Source: Syntrophobacteraceae bacterium (lineage in GTDB: Bacteria > Desulfobacterota > Syntrophobacteria > Syntrophobacterales > Syntrophobacteraceae). Taken from it: DNA of 39,365 nucleotides. The notes under the pieces are model-generated. The model was not told where the DNA came from, ran no database searches, and saw only the letters and a program-made list of their open reading frames with translations. Below are positions 24,071 to 32,953 of the stretch, in pieces (position 1 is the stretch's first letter; every line of letters starts with the position of its first letter). A program made the translations under genes and the position numbers. The DNA lies in NCBI GenBank assembly GCA_013314815.1, contig JABUEY010000022.1:1-39365 (forward strand), written 5' to 3'.

Positions 24071-26773
24071 CTAATGTTCATCACGCCCGAGCGGGAATCG
24101 AGGAGTCGGTCGGTCGATGAAGTCGCAGAGGCATTCGAAAGGACATGTGCGTTCGCAGGAACCGTTGATCCAGCATGGCGACATGTTCCCGCTGCGAACC
24201 TGTTCAAGAACAGCCCCCACCTGGCGTTGCCACTCTTCGAGAAAGGCCGCGGTCGCATCGCAGGCCTTCAGTACGATCCAATGCCTCAACTGCCGGACGG
24301 AGCGCAGGTCCACGTAGCCGGCCGCACTTGTTCCACGGCGGACGGGAATTTCGGGCATCAGCCCCTTTTCCAAGGCGAGCAGGTAGGCGGGCAACTGAGG
24401 TGAAACCATATGTTCCAGGACATCAGCGAGTCGTGGAAGATTGCCCGTCTTATAATCCCAGCACCTTATCCCGAGTGAGGGGTGAAAATCAAGCCTGTCC
24501 AGGCGGCCTCGAAGCATTACGGAACATCCGTCGATCCTGAGCCCTTCGAATCCGCTCTCGAACGCCGACCATTCCCAGCCCTTATCCGCAAGATCCTGCT
24601 CCCTGTCGAACCATTCATCGAGCAGCCCCGGCGTATCGGGTGCAGATCCCAGCAGCCTTTTCTTCTCCACAGACCAATGAGCGAAAGCCGAATCCGGCCC
24701 GAATTCCTCTTCCACGACCTCCCTCAACAGGCGAGCGGCCTCCTCCCTGCCCGGTTTACGCAAACGGGAATTCGCCTTGATCCGCCGGCCGAAGGAAGCC
24801 AGAATGCGGTGAATCTTGAGGCCGCGCAGCGCAGGATCCACACCGCCTTCGATCCTGGGCAGTTCCTCCAGACCCAGCACGTCCCTGAAAAAATAGATGC
24901 TCGGGCACTGCATCAGCGTTTCCAGTGTGCTCACCGTGATCTCACCCGGCAGGCCGGGTTCCCGAACCTGGAACGACTCGAAACGGTACGCCGGCTGTCT
25001 TTCGTCTCCTGCTTCAACTCCATCTCCAATTCGACGAGAATGAATGCCCGACATGCCTTCCGTAACCCAACGGACCCGGTGCAGGGCGCCGGACTTGACG
25101 CGCCAAGGAACAATTGGAGACACGTGCGTTTCCGACCTGGTGTCCCAGAAGGGTGACAGGAGACATGGTTCGCCTTTCCTGTCCATCATCGGTCTGCTCA
25201 GCACCAGGTTCGGCCCCGCGGCGTGAAACTGACCGACCAGGAGTCTCGCGAAGTCATACTGGATTTCTGCACTTCCCCCCAACACCCGCTTCTTTTCGGC
25301 CGCATCGAGAAACGGGAGGGTCTTGGGCGGCTGAGGTAAAACGCCTCGAATGAATCCGGGAATGTACAGACGTTCGAAAGTCATACCCCTGATATCCAGC
25401 CGGCCCATCACCTGGATACCCGCATCGTCTTCTCCCGCCCTCTGAAAGACTCTCCCCTCAGCCGCTTTCCTCATCCATGCGCAAAACCGGCCGGTCGTCA
25501 TCGGAATGCTGCCCAGTTCTCCGCGAAGTTGTTCGAACAATTCCGAAAGCCATTGCCATGCAAGCTGGTCCAATTCGCCGGCAATCACCGGAAAACCCAT
25601 GCGGTGCCAGAAATCCGTGAGCGAATCGATCCACCGGGATACCGGCCTGGATTCTTCCGCCAGAAGAACCTCGATTCCACGGACGAAGTCCTCCTTTTCG
25701 GGGAGACATCCGGCCATGGAGTCCGGGATGCCTTCGACGAGCGCCTTGAAACCTCGGTCTATTCCCTTTTCCCTCCATGCCCGGTCCCACTGCGCCGTCC
25801 TGCGGCTCCATCGCGAAAGCGTTTCATAATAGGGCGAGCGCAGCAGGGAAAACAGGTGTATTCGTGCCTCCCCTTCGTCTGCGAAAGACAGGGGAAGCAT
25901 CCCGGAAATAAAAAGAGGATGATCCGCAAGGGACCTGTCTGGAAGCAGGTTGTACGCGGCAAGATCACCCGAAAGAGGCGGACCGAAAGCGTCTTCGAGG
26001 GATTTCGACAGGAGCGGGGAGTACGAAGTGGGATCCAGGAGCACCACGGCCATTTCGTGAAGCGGCACGGACCTCGATGCCGAAGCCAGGTCCTCGACAA
26101 GCCCGTAGATCTCCTGCTCGGGATCCGAATAAACCACTGCCGCCGCCTCGTTCTCACCCACGGGCAGAGCATGGATCGACCCGCCGGAAAGGTTCACGAT
26201 CATTTCCAGGAGCATCCTTTCCCAGTGCCCCGCAAATTCGAAACCGACCACCGAGGTTCTGCGCGCGATCAGTCCGGGAAATTCTCTGACCTTCTGCGCT
26301 ATGTTCCGGGCAAGGCAGGCCGGATGAAACAAGTTCAATTCCGATAGAGCCTGCTCGAAAACGTTCCACAGGGATCTTCTCCACTCGACAAGCCGGTTTG
26401 CCGGCCCCCCCCGCCCGGGATCCAGACCGTAGCGCAGGCAGCTTTCGAAACTCCCGTCCAGGTCGGTGACGAGGTGAATATCGCATACAAGAGGTTCGGG
26501 TGGAGGCACATATCGGATGGACTCGTGAAGCAGGTGCCACCTGATGAAAGCGGGGGCAGGACGAGTCTCCGGCCACAACTCTTCCCACATCCGCGCCGCC
26601 CAATCGTTGAAAGTCCAGACGGCAGCCATCTCCCAGCCCATGTCGCCGGCATCGATGCGGCGCTTCCTGTACCGGCTGCGAAGCTGTTGAGCAAACCTCT
26701 CGCTTTCGACAAGGACCGTGCAGCCTTTTTCCACCTGGTCGAGGACGATATTTTGAAGATCGTGGTTGTTCAT
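24071..26773 (-). CDS. AddB/RexB-like PD-(D/E)XK nuclease with Fe-S cluster motif
   Basis: A 900-residue protein resembling the AddB half of a helicase-nuclease that processes broken DNA ends. The long N-terminal part has no intact Walker A motif and looks like the inactive helicase fold of AddB. The C-terminal 270 residues form a RecB-type nuclease: RGRLDRLDF, then the catalytic Asp and Lys in WDYKTG. Cysteines in LMQCPS and near the end in CERTCPFECLC form the expected 4Fe-4S staple of AddB. An AddA partner is not adjacent. The ATG at 26773 has only a weak ribosome site. panE follows 83 bases on. It is shorter than typical AddB (about 1100), so it may belong to the broader PDDEXK_1 family. 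Confidence 0.8.
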   Translation of the reverse strand: MNNHDLQNIVLDQVEKGCTVLVESERFAQQLRSRYRKRRIDAGDMGWEMAAVWTFNDWAARMWEELWPETRPAPAFIRWHLLHESIRYVPPPEPLVCDIHLVTDLDGSFESCLRYGLDPGRGGPANRLVEWRRSLWNVFEQALSELNLFHPACLARNIAQKVREFPGLIARRTSVVGFEFAGHWERMLLEMIVNLSGGSIHALPVGENEAAAVVYSDPEQEIYGLVEDLASASRSVPLHEMAVVLLDPTSYSPLLSKSLEDAFGPPLSGDLAAYNLLPDRSLADHPLFISGMLPLSFADEGEARIHLFSLLRSPYYETLSRWSRRTAQWDRAWREKGIDRGFKALVEGIPDSMAGCLPEKEDFVRGIEVLLAEESRPVSRWIDSLTDFWHRMGFPVIAGELDQLAWQWLSELFEQLRGELGSIPMTTGRFCAWMRKAAEGRVFQRAGEDDAGIQVMGRLDIRGMTFERLYIPGFIRGVLPQPPKTLPFLDAAEKKRVLGGSAEIQYDFARLLVGQFHAAGPNLVLSRPMMDRKGEPCLLSPFWDTRSETHVSPIVPWRVKSGALHRVRWVTEGMSGIHSRRIGDGVEAGDERQPAYRFESFQVREPGLPGEITVSTLETLMQCPSIYFFRDVLGLEELPRIEGGVDPALRGLKIHRILASFGRRIKANSRLRKPGREEAARLLREVVEEEFGPDSAFAHWSVEKKRLLGSAPDTPGLLDEWFDREQDLADKGWEWSAFESGFEGLRIDGCSVMLRGRLDRLDFHPSLGIRCWDYKTGNLPRLADVLEHMVSPQLPAYLLALEKGLMPEIPVRRGTSAAGYVDLRSVRQLRHWIVLKACDATAAFLEEWQRQVGAVLEQVRSGNMSPCWINGSCERTCPFECLCDFIDRPTPRFPLGRDEH

Positions 26774-27082
26774 GATTTCGCAGGGTTTCTCTCAAAGTTA
26801 CGGGCCTGGCAAACCCCTGGCTTGCTCCAATTCCAATACGTTGTTCCAAGCGGATTCGGTCTTGCCGGACATCATTCGGACATCATTCGGTTGGCCGAAA
26901 TCTTTTGTTATCCTATAATAAATGTTCAACTGAGGAAAGCCTTTGACAAGAACCTGCCCCACTGCCTATAAAACGACAGCGTCGTCGGGCACTCCGTCGA
27001 TTGAAGTGCGACGCTTGTGTGTCGAGGGGATCGGGAAGTTGTGGCAGACTGCTACTCTTCGATTACAGAAAGCATATCGAAC
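26774..27082. other. Divergent intergenic region before the cysteine synthase fusion
   Basis: About 310 bases separate the leftward nuclease gene from the rightward fusion gene. It contains a strong promoter (26943-26972). Nearer the nuclease is a short direct repeat of CATCATTCGG (26870-26890). No gene, T-box leader or S-box-like structure was recognised, although this would be the place for cysteine-responsive control. Confidence 0.45.
26943..26972 (+). promoter_or_regulatory. Strong sigma70 promoter for the cysteine synthase fusion gene
   Basis: TTGACA (26943-26948), a perfect -35 box, is followed after 18 bases by TATAAA (26967-26972), one mismatch from consensus. Transcription would begin about 26979, giving a leader of about 100 bases before the ATG at 27083. 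Confidence 0.6.
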
Positions 27083-29422
27083 ATGAAGAATGTCTTCTCT
27101 AACGTCCTGGAAAGCATCGGCAAGACACCCCTTATCCGCATCAACCGGATGAATCCGAATCCCGGGGTCACCCTTTATGTCAAGATTGAGTCCAGGAATC
27201 CGGGCGGTTCCATCAAGGACAGACCCGCACTCTACATGATCGAAGCCGCCGAACGCGAAGGACAGCTCACTCCCGGCAAGATTATCATCGAGGCTACGAG
27301 TGGAAACACCGGGATCGGACTTGCCATTGTCGCCGCGGTCAAAGGCTACCGGCTGCTCCTGGCCATGCCTGAAACAGCAAGCCTCGAGCGCCAGAAGATC
27401 CTCAAGGCCCTCGGCGCCGAACTGCTGCTTACTCCAGGCGCCCTCGGCACGGACGGCGCCATCGAAGAAGTTTACAACCTCGTCAGGGAAAACCCGGACC
27501 GCTATTTCATGCCCGATCAGTTCAACAACCCCGCCAATCCCGAGGCACACTATCACGGCACAGGGCCCGAGATATTCGAACAGACCGACGGGAAAGTGGA
27601 CGCAGTGGTTCTCACCCTCGGCACCACGGGAACGGCCATGGGCATCCTGCGGGCATTGAAGGAGCGCAGCAGGTCCATCCAGGTGATCGGCGTGGAACCA
27701 TACCCCGGCCACAGGGTACAGGGACTGAAGAACATGAAGGAGTCCTATGTACCCGGAATATTCGACCGGCACGCACTGGATCGCATCATCCACATCAAGG
27801 ATGAGGATGCTTTCGATGCGGCACGGCGCCTGGCGCGGGAAGAAGGGATCTTCGCCGGTATGAGTTCGGGAGCGGCCATGGCCGTTGCCATGCAGGTCGC
27901 TTCCGAAATGAAAGAAGGTGTGATCGTCGCCGTTCTGCCCGACGGAGGCGACCGGTACCTGAGCACCAACCTGTTTACGACCCTTCTCGAGCCGGACTTC
28001 CGGTTCTACAATCTGATGGAAAGAGAGAAAGTGGAATTCAAGCCGGTGAGAGAGGGAAAGGTGCGGATATGCGTCACGGGCCCTCCCCTCGAGGCGCCGC
28101 TTACACTGCAGGAGTCCCGCCGGTTTGTGCTGGCGGATCTTTTGAGTCGTTTCCTTGTTTCGAGGCAGTTTTCCGTGGACCAGGTGGTTCTTATTCCCGA
28201 TATGGACAGCCGGACCATCAGCGGCTCCCTGGCATGCTCGATGGATCTGCAGTCCTACACGCAGCAGAGGGTGGACAGCTTCCTGCACGACCTGGATCTG
28301 CTTTCGGTGCAGCGAGCCTACCGGTACCCTCGCACTTCCGAACACCTCGACACCATCGCGGAATTCACCCGGACCCTCGTCAACAAGGGCATGGCCTACG
28401 AAAAACTGAGGTCGGTCTACTTCGATGTCTCGAAGGCCAAAGACTACGGGGCACTTTCGAGGATCAACATGAAAAAGATCCGCCTCGGGACCACCGTCGA
28501 CCTCGATGCCTACGAAAAACTCAACCCGAGGGACTTCGCGCTGCTCAAGCGGGCCACCCTGGCGGAACTCAAGCGCGGTGTATGCGTAAAGACCGACTGG
28601 GGCAACGTCATACCGTCATGGCATATCGCCGCCGCTTCCGTGGCCATCCACGACCTCGGGTCTCCCATCGACATCCAGGTGAGCAGCATGGATTTCCTCT
28701 TCCCTCACCTCGAAAATGTCAGGGAAATCGGAGCAGCACTGACCGGAAAACCCTTCGCCAACATCTGGATGCTCTGCGAAAGAATCTGGTCTGGAAAGGA
28801 AGACAGGGAACGCGGACATGTCGATGAAAACACTCCCGTTCGCGAAATCATAGACGCAGGATTCTCGCCACAGGAGATACGGTACTGGCTGTTGAGTACC
28901 CATTACCGGAAACCGCTCCACGTGACGATCGAGAGCATCCGCAATGCCTGCCGCGGCTACGAGCGGCTGCGGGAACTCATCAGCCGCGTTCAGCACACTC
29001 CGGCCGCCAGGGTCGATCACAAGGCAATTCCCGAGATGATCTACACCCTCGAGCATCATTTCTTTGACGCCCTGTCCGACGATCTCAACCTGCCCAGGGC
29101 CTTGGTCGCCCTGTTCAGGTTTGCACGCCGGCTTAACCCTGTACTCGACAAGTCGCAGGTCAGTGAAACTCAACGCCTCCAAATCCTGGAATCCATGCAG
29201 AAGCTGAATGCGATTCTCGGAGTCTTCGACCTCGACCTTCAGTCGATTACGGCGGAGGAGCAGGCATTGATCGAAGAGCGGCAACGGGCCAGGAAGTCGG
29301 GACTGTGGGAGGAAGCCGACCGCCTGAGGGAAGAACTGCTGCGGCGTGGCATTCGAGTAATGGATACTGCGACCGGGCCCCGGTGGGAACGTATATCGAG
29401 CTCCGTCGGCAGCCAGGCGTGA
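27083..29422 (+). CDS. Cysteine synthase fused to a degenerate cysteinyl-tRNA synthetase-like domain
   Basis: A 779-residue fusion. Residues 1-310 are a PLP-dependent cysteine synthase (CysK/CBS fold): catalytic Lys45 in GGSIKDRP, TSGNTGIG 72-79, the phosphate loop GTTGTAMG and LPDGGDRYLST. From about 316 it follows cysteinyl-tRNA synthetase from end to end, including FKPVREGKVRICVTGP, DFALLKR, WHIAAAS, FLFPHLENV, RYWLLSTHYRKPL and a C-terminal helical part. Yet the zinc Cys of VCGP is Thr332, the HIGH motif region (about 339-347) reads PLTLQESRR, WHIECS is WHIAAA, DIHGGG is DIQVSS and KMSKS is replaced by a stretch around GKEDRERG. So the second half cannot activate cysteine in the normal way. 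The frame is intact. ATG 27083 is preferred; a GTG at 27056 is possible. A strong promoter lies upstream. Confidence 0.9.
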   Translation: MKNVFSNVLESIGKTPLIRINRMNPNPGVTLYVKIESRNPGGSIKDRPALYMIEAAEREGQLTPGKIIIEATSGNTGIGLAIVAAVKGYRLLLAMPETASLERQKILKALGAELLLTPGALGTDGAIEEVYNLVRENPDRYFMPDQFNNPANPEAHYHGTGPEIFEQTDGKVDAVVLTLGTTGTAMGILRALKERSRSIQVIGVEPYPGHRVQGLKNMKESYVPGIFDRHALDRIIHIKDEDAFDAARRLAREEGIFAGMSSGAAMAVAMQVASEMKEGVIVAVLPDGGDRYLSTNLFTTLLEPDFRFYNLMEREKVEFKPVREGKVRICVTGPPLEAPLTLQESRRFVLADLLSRFLVSRQFSVDQVVLIPDMDSRTISGSLACSMDLQSYTQQRVDSFLHDLDLLSVQRAYRYPRTSEHLDTIAEFTRTLVNKGMAYEKLRSVYFDVSKAKDYGALSRINMKKIRLGTTVDLDAYEKLNPRDFALLKRATLAELKRGVCVKTDWGNVIPSWHIAAASVAIHDLGSPIDIQVSSMDFLFPHLENVREIGAALTGKPFANIWMLCERIWSGKEDRERGHVDENTPVREIIDAGFSPQEIRYWLLSTHYRKPLHVTIESIRNACRGYERLRELISRVQHTPAARVDHKAIPEMIYTLEHHFFDALSDDLNLPRALVALFRFARRLNPVLDKSQVSETQRLQILESMQKLNAILGVFDLDLQSITAEEQALIEERQRARKSGLWEEADRLREELLRRGIRVMDTATGPRWERISSSVGSQA

Positions 29423-29556
29423 ACCGGCCCCTTCGACCGGCTATACCGATCCCGGATCGAAGCCCGGCCGGACCAGGCCTGGAGGGGAAAAGACCAGGTC
29501 GAGAGGCGCACGGAAGGCGCCCCTCGTCTTCCACGAAGTTCCGGTGGGTGCGCAAA

Positions 29557-30690
29557 TCAAACGAATTCCCACACTCCATCCGCCAGCCCGATGGAATGAG
29601 TCGCCTCGAAAAGCCGTAAGGCCTCTTCGTAAGCGTGATCCGTGATCCGCTTCTTGTATTGCAGCGGCACTGCGTTCATCAAGGCCGCGAAGGGCTTGTT
29701 CGCATTCTTGATGTTCCCGGCGGTGTTCTTTGTCTCAACGGCCCACGAAGCCATTTCCTGCCACAGTTCGTCGGGGATCCCCCTGTAGGAGCGCTTGATG
29801 TACTCACGGTTTTCCGTCGTAACGGCGTTGCCGTGCTGATTCATGGCAAGCCCGAAGGCGATGTTCTGCCAGAGAGTCCCCACGTTGCCCTTGCGTATGC
29901 CGTATTCGATGAAAGACGAGATCTTGTCCAGAGAAGTACCCGTAATCCCGTGCTGGGCGATATCCACGGCCCATGGCTGAATCGCCTTCCAGATGTCGCG
30001 TGTGAGATCGAGCTGGATTCCTTCGTGAGCCGTCCCGAAATAGGTCCCGTGGATGGAACCGTTGTTGATGGCCAGAAGATTGGGCCTGACCCCCTTTTTG
30101 TCCAGTTCGCCGATGAACCATTCGGCTTCGGCGGGTTGAGTGAACCCTTCGGCGCTTCCACTTTTTGCACCGATCTCCCCCAGTTCCACTTCGAGGTTAA
30201 GGCCTGCCTGAACAATGGGAGCGGCCAGTTCCGCCGTGGCCTGAAGGTTCTTGTCGTTCTCCATGTGAGAAGCATCGATGGCAAAAGAAGTAAACCCGGC
30301 AGCCATTTCATCGGCAATGAGCGCCCTTACTCCTTCGACATCCTGAAGGCTCTTGACCGTAATGTGATCTCCATGGATTGCAAAAGGGATTTCCGTGTTC
30401 CCGAGCCTTTCGTTCTCCGTCACGATGAAATCGACAAAGCCCGCCGGAGTGAATTCCGTGTAGCCCAGTTCGGACTTGGCGATTTCATACATCACTGGAG
30501 CCCGGGTTGCCATCGACGCGAGAACGATCCCCTCGACAGGCAGTCGGCAGCGGATGTTGCAGGCCATGATCATGGCGTTCTGTTTCCTGGCTGCCTTGAT
30601 GAGGGCCTGTCCGTTGACGAGGGGAATGATACCGTTGGGGTATCGCTTCTTGACATTTTCAGGACGTCTTTCGGTGTTCCATTTGATCAT
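29557..30690 (-). CDS. Class II fructose-bisphosphate aldolase family protein
   Basis: A 377-residue zinc aldolase of the class II fold, splitting or forming fructose 1,6-bisphosphate. The zinc and catalytic residues appear in AIHGDHITVKSL (His-x-Asp-His), VELGEIG, NNGSIHGTYFG and AQHGITG, in the same order as in FbaA and KbaY. The insertions and longer C-terminus mark a separate subfamily found in deltaproteobacteria and clostridia, so the sugar substrate is inferred. ATG 30690 has GGAGGTGG ahead; the longer frame to 30759 is not used. The region ahead (30755-30780 on the minus strand) has a possible TATAGA -10 box. It converges with the cysteine synthase fusion gene. Confidence 0.85.
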   Translation of the reverse strand: MIKWNTERRPENVKKRYPNGIIPLVNGQALIKAARKQNAMIMACNIRCRLPVEGIVLASMATRAPVMYEIAKSELGYTEFTPAGFVDFIVTENERLGNTEIPFAIHGDHITVKSLQDVEGVRALIADEMAAGFTSFAIDASHMENDKNLQATAELAAPIVQAGLNLEVELGEIGAKSGSAEGFTQPAEAEWFIGELDKKGVRPNLLAINNGSIHGTYFGTAHEGIQLDLTRDIWKAIQPWAVDIAQHGITGTSLDKISSFIEYGIRKGNVGTLWQNIAFGLAMNQHGNAVTTENREYIKRSYRGIPDELWQEMASWAVETKNTAGNIKNANKPFAALMNAVPLQYKKRITDHAYEEALRLFEATHSIGLADGVWEFV

Positions 30691-30880
30691 CTTTTCCACC
30701 TCCGATCCTATGCTCTTCGGCATCCAATTCTTTCCAATGGCTCTTGTTCTATAGGCCATTCATGTTTAAACTGCAAGAAGCAAAGGATTATCATCGATAC
30801 ACGTGTTTTGCCTGACCAGTTTTTATGCCTCCATTCTGAAATGCGGGATGAGACCCACTCATCCACGGGATATTCAGGGT

Positions 30881-31645
30881 ATGCCGACGCACGACGACAG
30901 CCGCCACCGTTATGAACCTGTTCCCGAGGGTATTGTCGCGGAGGAAGCCCAGGTGCGCGCCGCCCCCTTTGCGGCGCAGTTCAGTGCCGGCAAGGCGGCC
31001 GAGCAACTGAGGCGGGTTCCCGCCTACAGGAAGGCTCGCACCGTTATGGTGTCTCCATCCCCGCTGCTGAGGCAGGTGAGTCTGAACACCATCACGGATC
31101 GGAAAAGACTCATCCTTCCCACTCCAGGATTGAAGGACGGCTTTCTGCGCACGATTCCCCTTTTCATCTCCCCTCGAAACAGGAATGTAGCCATTCAACC
31201 GCGTCCAGGAAACCCCTGGGCCCTCAGGATCCCGTACGATCAGCCCATGGAAACTCCCATCGATCTGATTGTCACGGAATGCACGGCCGCAGGGCTCGAC
31301 GGAAGCCGCCGAGGGGACGGTGCAGGGCACTTCGATCTGCAGTGTGCCATTCTTGCAAGCCTGGGCTGGCTCAGCCCCTCGCTCGAAGTGGCCGGAATCG
31401 TGCAAGAAGACCGGATTTGCTCCGCTCTGCCCATGAAGCCCACGGACATGAATATTCACTGGATTGTCACGCCCGCGGGGGCACTGAGAACCGGCTTTCA
31501 ACTCCACCGCGTACCCGGCCTGGATTGGGGCAGCCTGGTCGACAGAGATATAAGACGCAACCAGGCACTCTTTTATCTTTTCAGAAAGTTATGCCCGGGC
31601 GGCTTCCTTCTTGCAGGCTGGAAAGCCGAAGAAAAAAAGCCTTGA
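30881..31645 (+). CDS. 5-formyltetrahydrofolate cyclo-ligase-like protein (MTHFSD-type)
   Basis: A 254-residue protein with the MTHFS fold in an unusual form. RKARTVMVSPSPLLRQ and RLILPTPGLKDGF resemble the N-terminal segment of MTHFSD proteins, DLIVTECTAAGLDGSRRGDGAGHFD corresponds to the GRGGGYYD loop of the cyclo-ligase, and NIHWIVTPAG matches the terminal VDLIVTPEG strand. Classic MTHFS is about 190 residues and has a basic ATP-binding N-terminus that is not evident here, so the enzyme activity is uncertain. The start is ambiguous: ATG 30881 (CAGGG ahead) or ATG 30848. It is divergent from the aldolase gene. It may act in one-carbon metabolism, abundant in such anaerobes. Confidence 0.75.
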   Translation: MPTHDDSRHRYEPVPEGIVAEEAQVRAAPFAAQFSAGKAAEQLRRVPAYRKARTVMVSPSPLLRQVSLNTITDRKRLILPTPGLKDGFLRTIPLFISPRNRNVAIQPRPGNPWALRIPYDQPMETPIDLIVTECTAAGLDGSRRGDGAGHFDLQCAILASLGWLSPSLEVAGIVQEDRICSALPMKPTDMNIHWIVTPAGALRTGFQLHRVPGLDWGSLVDRDIRRNQALFYLFRKLCPGGFLLAGWKAEEKKP

Positions 31646-31732
31646 TCTGCAGGCGGAGAATATCTATTTTACGGCAGTCGAAGGGGAACAATAAGGATTC
31701 ATTAGTACTGTCCGCTGAGGGAAACCCGGTAT

Positions 31733-32689
31733 ATGAGACACACCCGTTGCATAAGACTGTTCATCCTGTTCGCGATCCTCGGTTTCCTGCTCCCTGCGCC
31801 GGCTCGCTCCGAAGAAGGGTACAATGCCGTCGTGAAGAGGTTTCCCTACCAGATTCCCGAACTTACCGTCATCGGGTCTCCCACTTGGTACAAGGTGCGC
31901 GAGAAGGACACCATCCTCGACGTCGCAAGGAGGTTCGGCCTCGGATACAACGAGATGGATCTGCTTTTCCCGCGGATGGACGCGTGGGTTCCACCGGTGG
32001 GAAGGCGTATAGCCATACCCACCTTCTGGGTCCTTCCTCCTACCCAGCATCAGCAGCTGCTCATCAACATTCCTGAACTGCGATTGTACTTTTTCGATAA
32101 GAACACCTCCACCGTTCAGACCTACCCCATCGGTATCGGAGACGAGGGATGGGAAAGCCCGCTGGGAACGTTCAGCATCGTCGAAAAACGACCCAATCCG
32201 TCCTGGTATATCCCTCAATCCCTTCAGGCAAAGTACGGCATGGCGGTGATGCCTCCCGGGCCCGAAAATCCCCTTGGTGAGTTCATGATGAAATTCTCCG
32301 CCGGCGCTTACGGCATTCATGGCACGGCCATGCCCTGGGGAGTCGGAAGACTCGTCAGCCATGGCTGCATCAGGTGCTACCCCGAACACATACGCCTGCT
32401 CTATCCACAGGTCCCCATGGGTGCCAAGCTCGAAATCATCTATGAGCCCCTCAAGTTCGGACAGGAGAACGGCCAGATCTTCATCGAGGCCCACCCCGAT
32501 GTCTATCGCAAAATCCCTGATTACCTCCAATATGCCGAAGAAAAACTGGCTCGATTTCCCCTCGCAAACCGGGTCGACCGGAGGAAATTCACCATGGCCG
32601 TGCGACTGCAGAACGGAGTACCCACCAACGTCACCCTTCTGCCGTCGGAGGATAATTATCTGAAGCTCGTCGAATCTATTCCTGATTAG
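31733..32689 (+). CDS. L,D-transpeptidase (YkuD) with N-terminal LysM-like domain
   Basis: A 318-residue exported enzyme. Residues 1-26 are a signal peptide ending PARSEE. Residues 50-95 form a LysM-like unit (YKVREKDTILDVARRFGLGYNEM). The catalytic domain runs from about 104 to 240 (QHQQLLINIPELRLYFF, SPLGTFSIVEK, YGIHGT) and ends with the active-site motif VSHGCIRC, the Cys being the nucleophile. It belongs to the group of ErfK/YbiS/YcfS, which join Braun lipoprotein to peptidoglycan or make 3-3 cross-links. The next gene encodes a lipoprotein with a C-terminal Lys. The architecture and length fit ErfK/YbiS. The ribosome site is weak (GAGGGA, distant). Confidence 0.92.
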   Translation: MRHTRCIRLFILFAILGFLLPAPARSEEGYNAVVKRFPYQIPELTVIGSPTWYKVREKDTILDVARRFGLGYNEMDLLFPRMDAWVPPVGRRIAIPTFWVLPPTQHQQLLINIPELRLYFFDKNTSTVQTYPIGIGDEGWESPLGTFSIVEKRPNPSWYIPQSLQAKYGMAVMPPGPENPLGEFMMKFSAGAYGIHGTAMPWGVGRLVSHGCIRCYPEHIRLLYPQVPMGAKLEIIYEPLKFGQENGQIFIEAHPDVYRKIPDYLQYAEEKLARFPLANRVDRRKFTMAVRLQNGVPTNVTLLPSEDNYLKLVESIPD

Positions 32690-32732
32690 GACGTGCGAGA
32701 CGGGGATAATGAGTATGCATTTCAACATGGGC

Positions 32733-32762
32733 ATTTCAAAAATCTTCTTGATTTTGGGAAAT
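32733..32762 (+). other. AT-rich hairpin after the transpeptidase gene
   Basis: ATTTC-AAAAATC (32733-32744) pairs with GATTTT-GGGAAAT (32750-32762) around a 5-base loop, with one or two unpaired positions. A second small repeat, CTGAC...GTCAG (32765-32783), follows, then TTATTTT. These may form a weak terminator for the transpeptidase gene or a structured leader of the lipoprotein transcript. Confidence 0.4.
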
Positions 32763-32953
32763 ATCTGACGTAGCATTTGTCAGTTATTTTGCATATCAGC
32801 GAGGAAGTCAGCTGTGGGACAGACTCAGTAGAGTTCTTTAGGCAAGAATTCGGCTTGAAGAGAGGAGGTGAGAAGACGCAGTACCTGGGGAGGTTTTACG
32901 AGGACGAGTCGTATTGACAATCGTTTTTGGGTTATCTCAAGGAGGAGAGAGTT

